Part shown: one piece after another, positions 58,124 to 64,000 of the stretch | Numbering within the stretch: position 1 is the first letter of the stretch | How the letters are laid out: each line of letters begins with the position of its first letter | Assembly: GCA_025642065.1 (NCBI GenBank) | Contig: JAODUP010000158.1 | Location: 523,501-587,500, forward strand | Direction: 5' to 3' | Source of the DNA: Paralvinella palmiformis | Taxonomy: Eukaryota > Annelida > Polychaeta > Terebellida > Alvinellidae | DNA: 64,000 nt | The notes under the pieces: generated by a model | What the model saw: only the letters and a program-made list of their open reading frames with translations | Databases searched by the model: none | Told to the model about the DNA's origin: nothing | Position numbers and translations under genes: made by a program

Positions 58124-60761
58124 AAGTGTTCGTGTAGCTATTATCTACCGATTACACCCCACTAAGAAAAATGGCCTGAAAGCAGCAGATTTCTTCAAGG
58201 AATTTTCGGAATTTGTTGACTCTCTTGCTACCAACAGTGGTCATCTGTTGATCTTAGGTGATTTCAAAATAGATTGGGATTGCCAGAGGAATGCAGATAC
58301 CAAACAACTGGCTGACATTCTTAGATCTGCCAATCTCAGGCAGCATGTCCAAGAAAGAACACACAGACATGGTCACATCTTAGATCTTGTCATCATCCGT
58401 GATGATGAAAATTTGATTAAAGGTGTGTTTTTCTTCCATGCTTCTGATCATTTCCTTGTTGACATTAATGTATCTTTACAGAAACAATCTGTTTCAGCAA
58501 AAGGTTATTTCATATAGAAAATAAAGTCAATTGACAAGGAGGTTTTTCTTGCTGATCTGCGAGTCTCTTCTCTGGTATTGGATCCACCAGAAGATGTGGA
58601 TCATCTGGTGGATCTCTATGATAATACATTGAGAGACATTGTAGATCAACATGCCCCTTTTAAAAAAGGAAAAGGCCAAGGACCAATGTTTTCCATGGTA
58701 TAATAAGAACTTTAAGGCTGCAAAGAGACACAAAAGGGTATTGTGAGCGGCTGTGGATCAGGACCAGTTTGTGTGTTCTTTTGGGAAATGTTAAAGGGTT
58801 CAGAAAAAATTTTTTTAAAAAATACCCTTGCCCCCTTAAATCTAAATACTATAATAAAAAGATCAAACATCCAAAAGGGAAAACAAAAGGGCTGTTTTCA
58901 GTGTTGTGAATAAAGTATTTTAAAAAAAGTCAAACTGTCCTCCCCAAAAAATATCAACTCAGATAAAGATAGGCCCCTTGTTTTAATAACTTCTTCTGTC
59001 AAAAAATATTAAATATTAGTGGGGTTTCCCGTCCAGCACCTTATCACAGGGTACGCCATTGGTAGAAGAGTCCTGCATACCCCTGACGGATACATTTGAG
59101 CCTTTTTCAAAAGACTGATATCAGACAGTTGCTGAAAAAGTCATCTAATGCTTTCTGTGCAGTTGACCCTATGCCTCATGGCTTGTGAAAGATTGTCTGG
59201 ATGTTCTGATAAACCCAATTACAAATATAGTTAATAAATCATTATCTCTGGGTGTTTCCCAAAAAACCATGAAAGCTGCCCTTGTAAAACCATTAATAAA
59301 AAAAAACCCCAAATTAATATTCTAAACAATTACAGACCTGTTTCAAATCTTACATTTTTTTCTAAAGTTATAGAAAAAAGGGAGTTGCTTTCCATCTAAA
59401 CAAATATTTAATCAATAATAACCTTAATGAATCAAAAAGTCTCCTATAAAAGGGGGAATTTAAAAAGCCTTGGTTCGAGTGAAAAGTGATATTATGATGT
59501 CAAATGATCAAGGTAAGCCAGTAATACTTGTTCTTCTGGACCTGTCTGCTTCATTTGATACAGTTGACCATAATGTACTTTTTTCTAGGTTAAAAAAGGG
59601 GGAGGTACTTGAATGGTTTAGATCCTATCTGGAACAACGCTCCCAGAAAGTGTCTGTTCATGGTATTTTATCTGACATTCAGTTTTTTTTTAATCTGGTG
59701 TACCACAGGGTTCAGTTCTTGGTCCTCTTGTTTTCACAATGTATACCCATCCTCTTGGGATCATTGAGCAGTGATATGGGATTAAATATCACTTGTATGC
59801 TGATGAAAACAGCTGTATATATCACTGGATCCTGACAATGAGTTAAATTTCTCCCTTCCTTTTAAAAATTTAGAAATTTTATTGCCGATATCCGGCTATG
59901 GATGACTCAAAATCTTCTAAAACTAAATGATAATAAAACAAAAAATTTTATATTTGGGATCACCACATTGTGTTAAATCCCTAAAGACACCAGCATTAAA
60001 ATGGGGGCATCTTGATTACCCCCAATGGGTCAAAAAAAACTAGGGGGTTTTTTTTCCCAAAATTTCGATGAAATGTCACATCAGTATGCCGAGCCGCCTT
60101 TTTACCATCTTTAAAAACATCCACCGTTTTAAAAACATTCTTTATAACAAGAAGAATTTTTAATTAAGTTTTCCTTTTTAACCGATAGACCTTTTTGTAA
60201 CCCCGTTTTTGGGACATCTGATTATAACATTAATCGCCTTCAGCGAATTCAAAATAGTGCATCTCGCATTGTAACAAATACTAGAAAATATGGTCATATC
60301 ACCCCAATTCTTCGAAAACTACATTGGCTACCTGTTAGACAGCGTATCCATTTTAAGATTCTGTTAATAACTTATAAATCTATTAATGATATGGCGCCAG
60401 AATACCTGTGTGAACTGGTTTCCATTAGAAAGTCATCCCGAAAACTCAGGTCATCCAGTCAGATACTATTGCAGGTGCCAGTGTCTCGTCTCAAGTCATA
60501 TGGTGATTGTGCGTTTAGTGTTGCAGCCCCCACTTTGTGGAATAAGTTGCCGGCAAATATTAGAAATGCGTCGACTCTTGGAAATTTTAAGTCTCTTTTA
60601 AAAACATACCTATTTAAGGTCGCTTTCACAGATAAATAATTATTATCTTTTAAATCATTACAGGTTTTTTACAGACATTATTTGGGGTATTATTATATTA
60701 CATATTATTTGTACAGCGCCTTTGAATGGCTCCTGCTAGTAAGGGCGCTTTATTAAATATA

Positions 60762-60820
<59 letters not shown>
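58124..60820 (+). mobile_element. CR1/L2-like non-LTR retrotransposon, 5'-truncated
   Basis: The element begins inside the endonuclease domain (SVRVAIIYRLHP) and continues in frame to LLILGDFKIDWDCQRN and RTHRHGHILDLVI, stopping at 58517. Reverse-transcriptase motifs come back at 59470 (LVLLDLSASFDTVDHNVLF, WFRSYLEQRSQKVSVHG), and the C-terminal domain at 60391 (PEYLCELVSIRK, APTLWNKLPANIRN). It ends with GTACAGCGCCTTTGAATGGC and (ATT)n at 60765-60820. Several frameshifts fall in homopolymer runs between 58.7 and 60.2 kb. It is the same family as the 27.8-kb copy. No active polymerase is encoded. Confidence 0.93.
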
Positions 60821-60822
<2 letters not shown>

Positions 60823-60888
60823 GTCACTTACTGATAGCTATTAGGTATAAACAAAAGGTAACACGGTATTTAGCTAACTACGTCACTT
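60821..60888 (+). repeat. 68-bp target-site duplication, right copy
   Basis: A perfect repeat of 58056-58123 directly after the (ATT)n tail. Confidence 0.95.
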
Positions 60889-60992
60889 TTCCAACGAAAT
60901 ATCACAATAGGTAAGTCACTTGATTGAGTTGCAGTTTAACATCGTATTTGAACGAAGACAGAGATAAGACTGTAACTTATTGATCGCTGTTG

Positions 60993-61128
60993 CTACCTAT
61001 TGATACTTATTGATACATATTAATACTTATTGGTATCTATCGATACATATTGGAACCTGCTGATACATATTGGAACCTACTGATACATATTAGTACCTAA
61101 TGAAATCTATTGTTACCCATTGATAACA
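60993..61128. repeat. 10-bp minisatellite
   Basis: Units such as TATTGATACT, TATTGATACA and TATTGGAACC repeat about 13 times. Confidence 0.88.
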
Positions 61129-62321
61129 TTGAATCGTAGTTATAATATGTCTAGATGGGAATATACCACGTGATAGGTCTTCGTTGAGTTATCACAGAAA
61201 GTGTCCAGTAGGTGGCGCCATTTGCGGTGATATGTTACGTTAATATTATCCGACCAGTGTCCGGAATACTAGCCACTTAATATTTTATTAGAGGGAATGT
61301 TTTGCTTAAATATTAATAAGCTTCCGAACGCCCGTCTACGGGTAGGTAGGCTCAGGCGCGGAACCGGTTTCATATCGTCAACAGTAGAGACTAACAACAC
61401 GTGACTTGGTGATCTTTGACATTAATTAATTAATATCGGGCTGTCGCTTACCTCCTCCAGATTATGTTGTTGCCTCATTGAACAAAAATAGCCATCAACT
61501 AGCTGTCGGGATCTGATTTTTCAGCCGCCATGAAGATTAGACAAGGGGGTGTCATCGCGACAGGATTCAAACGACGGACACATTCCGTTCGTGGCGCGTG
61601 GCCAGAAATATCCTATTTCCTTATCCGATGTTATTAAAATATTAATTAACTAATTATTATTAACTTGTCGATTTAGCGCTTCCGTTCAGGCTATTTTCGG
61701 CTGAAATGGGTTCGGTTTTGTGATGGCTAATTACTATTTCCCGCCATATTTGACGGGTTAATTTTAGCCGGCAATTAGTTGGTGACAGCCTGTTAGTAGG
61801 CTGCACCGCGACACACTGCTTACATTTCAGTGTTACTGAAGTGTTTGTGGGTTGTAATTGTTTCCCTAAACCTTAAAACATCGGAGAGAAAACAATTGTA
61901 GTACACGCCCATGGTACACACTTCACGAGTCCTCAGCTGCCTACATTCCGCCGTCGCGGTACGAATTCCGGGCTAAGTGCGGATCTGAAGGAATTCTCAT
62001 TACACAACAAACGCTTCAGGTGACACTCCGTAATAGAGGTTCCAGAATGAGTGTCGAAACTCTTTAGAACAACGTTATGCTAGCTGCCATTGTTCAGTTA
62101 AAGCGGAAAAAACATTTAGTTTTTAGTCTTAGTTGAAAGGTTTAATTTGTTCTTTCCAATGTGATATACAACTTTTAAATCATTGTATTTACATCATTGT
62201 ATTCCTTACAATGCACTTTCATGTGATCTTCAATTAGATCTAAATCTCCCTGGGGGTTCCCATTTTGGAGTTGACCTACAATTCCCTTCTGCGTGTAATA
62301 AAAGGAGGGTGCTAGATACCT

Positions 62322-62323
62322 TT

Positions 62324-62409
<86 letters not shown>

Positions 62410-62441
62410 AGAGAAAAAAGAGGAGGGAAGAGAGAGTAGAG

Positions 62442-62518
<77 letters not shown>
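62322..62518. repeat. (AT)n-(AG)n-(TG)n-(AG)n microsatellite complex
   Basis: Four dinucleotide tracts follow each other with a purine-rich interruption. Confidence 0.97.
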
Positions 62519-62523
<5 letters not shown>

Positions 62524-63480
62524 GAATTTGTCAGTATAGTTCTTGTTATCCTGCTGCTGACATTCTTCTTATCCTTGTTAAAGATGTCCAGGCCAGTAGA
62601 ACAAACAAATCAGATACAAAATAGATTAAGCCGGTGGACGATCTCTAGTAATCTAATTTGAACCTTTCTAATGATGATTTCTTCGCGATTGATGCCGGCT
62701 TCTCGGATGTCGTTTGTCAATATTTAGTCGAGATCTTCCCAGATAGTAGATTGTTGTATACCCGCTATACAAACCAAAATCCAGACTCTATGCCACAACA
62801 GACATAAGTCGGCGGATTGCTAAAACATATCCACACATTTATGAAGGAATCACTTCGCCGGGTAAAGGTAAATTCATAGAAACAAAAACTTCTCTTTGAT
62901 TGCATGCGAATAAGCCGCGATATTATGATAATACAACGATAAGTCGTTGTCTAGACTAAGACGTGTTATGAAGACAGCCGTCTTACAGTTATATATTATG
63001 TTGAAGATATTTCCTTGGGTAAATAATAATATAACATCGCCTTAATCTTTAATATATAACGTTAATAATCCAGATTATCCTTAATATGGGACAAAACCTC
63101 ACAAATCCTCTTCTTAATTATTGCCTTGATCTTCCCAGGAATTTATATTCTACCCTAAGTGTTGTGCTATATTATTATAATATACTTTGATGTCGCATTA
63201 GCCTAGGATCTGCTATATCACAATGTTATGCTTATAGATACCTATTACGTGATGATAATTTATGTTATCATAGCAATTATAATACTACATAATCTGTCTG
63301 GATTATGTACCTTTAACATAATACTCCGACATTAAATCATTCACCTTAGATATGTTTTATTACCGTATGTTATTATAATACTTCCCGTTTATAATATTTC
63401 CATAACAAACTTGTTACGTAATTTTCTGCTACATTACAATAAAACGTCTGTTATCCAAGAATGTTTCATATTATCGTAAT

Positions 63481-64000
63481 ATTACCATATTACACCTGTT
63501 ATCTAAGATTGGACTACATTACCATAACACGTCTCTTAGCCAAAGTTGTGCTATGTTATACATATTACACCTGTTATCTAAGACTAGACTACATTACCAT
63601 AACACGTCTCTTAGCCAAACTTGTGCTATGTTATACATATTACACCTGTTATCTAAGACTGGACTACATTACCATAACACGTCTCTTAGCCAAACTTGTG
63701 CTATGTTATACATATTACACCTGTTATCTAAGACTGGACTACATTACCATAACACGTCTCTTAGCCAAAGTTGTGCTATGTTATACATATTACACCTGTT
63801 ATCTAAGATTGGACTACATTACCATAACACGTCTCTTAGCCAAAGTTGTGCTATGTTATACATATTACACCTGTTATCTAAGACTGGACTACATTACCAT
63901 AACACGTCTCTTAGCCAAACTTGTGCTATGTTATACATATTACACCTGTTATCTAAGACTGGACTACATTACCATAACACGTCTCTTAGCCAAAGTTGTG
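63481..64000. repeat. 75-bp minisatellite running off the right edge
   Basis: CTATGTTATACATATTACAC recurs at 63551, 63626, 63701, 63776, 63851 and 63926, an exact 75-base period. Units vary at few sites (CCAAAG or CCAAAC, AAGACTGG, AAGACTAG or AAGATTGG). About seven units are visible, and more divergent ones precede them. Confidence 0.97.

Larger units (their letters stand above)
60889..63480. other. Non-coding stretch near the right edge
   Basis: It holds a 10-bp minisatellite (60993-61128), an AT-GA-TG-GA microsatellite complex (62322-62518) and an AT-rich part after 62.9 kb with diverged relatives of the 75-bp unit. A possible donor site follows an open stretch near 61.45-61.51 kb (minus), but coding character is not convincing. 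Confidence 0.6.

Noticed and set aside
61455..61520. Missing N-terminal exon of the cyclase (open frame before a gtaagc on minus)
   Set aside because: The peptide (DGYFCSMRQQHNLEE) does not match the ligand-binding domain and the upstream acceptor is weak.
63481..64000. CRISPR array
   Set aside because: The 75-base units abut without unique spacers; the context is eukaryotic.

Overview
The window reads as intron-rich, repeat-dense animal DNA, most likely from an invertebrate and perhaps a lophotrochozoan such as a mollusc. The evidence is canonical GT-AG introns, long dinucleotide microsatellites, CR1/L2-like non-LTR retrotransposons ending in (ATT)n, and many copies of a tRNA-derived SINE. 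The species cannot be named from the sequence alone. Nothing looks bacterial or viral.

The main gene lies on the minus strand (24173-54617). It is a receptor-type (membrane) guanylate cyclase, most like the invertebrate Gyc76C type. I could splice 18 exons by hand: the distal ligand-binding domain (54.6-47.2 kb), a transmembrane segment (41.4 kb), a kinase-homology domain (35.8-31.2 kb), a dimerisation helix (30.2 kb), the catalytic cyclase domain (26.6-25.1 kb) and a long cytoplasmic tail ending in a PDZ-ligand-like sequence (24.2 kb). All exon phases agree except at the most upstream exon, where one extra base (54487-54489) breaks the frame. The 5' exons (signal peptide and first part of the ligand-binding domain) were not found in the 54.6-64 kb part.

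A second minus-strand gene starts at 13969. Its first coding exon (13607-13969) carries a signal peptide and the N-terminal ligand-binding segment of the same family, and the rest would lie to the left. The two partial genes are complementary: one has only an N-terminus and the other lacks only an N-terminus. They are either tandem paralogues or one gene split by an assembly error.

Other content: three CR1/L2-like retrotransposons (left edge to 0.85 kb, 27.8-29.36 kb, 58.1-60.8 kb), the last flanked by a perfect 68-bp target-site duplication; about 17 copies of a tRNA-derived SINE in two subfamilies; a separate 183-bp dispersed repeat pair (35.3 and 57.1 kb); several minisatellites (75-bp units at the right edge, 57-bp at 43 kb, 42-43-bp at 15.3 kb, 13-bp at 21 kb, 12-bp at 52.4 kb, 10-bp at 61 kb); and dozens of AT, AC/TG, CT/GA, CAGA and ATT microsatellites. 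Most long open frames away from the exons are translations of these simple repeats.
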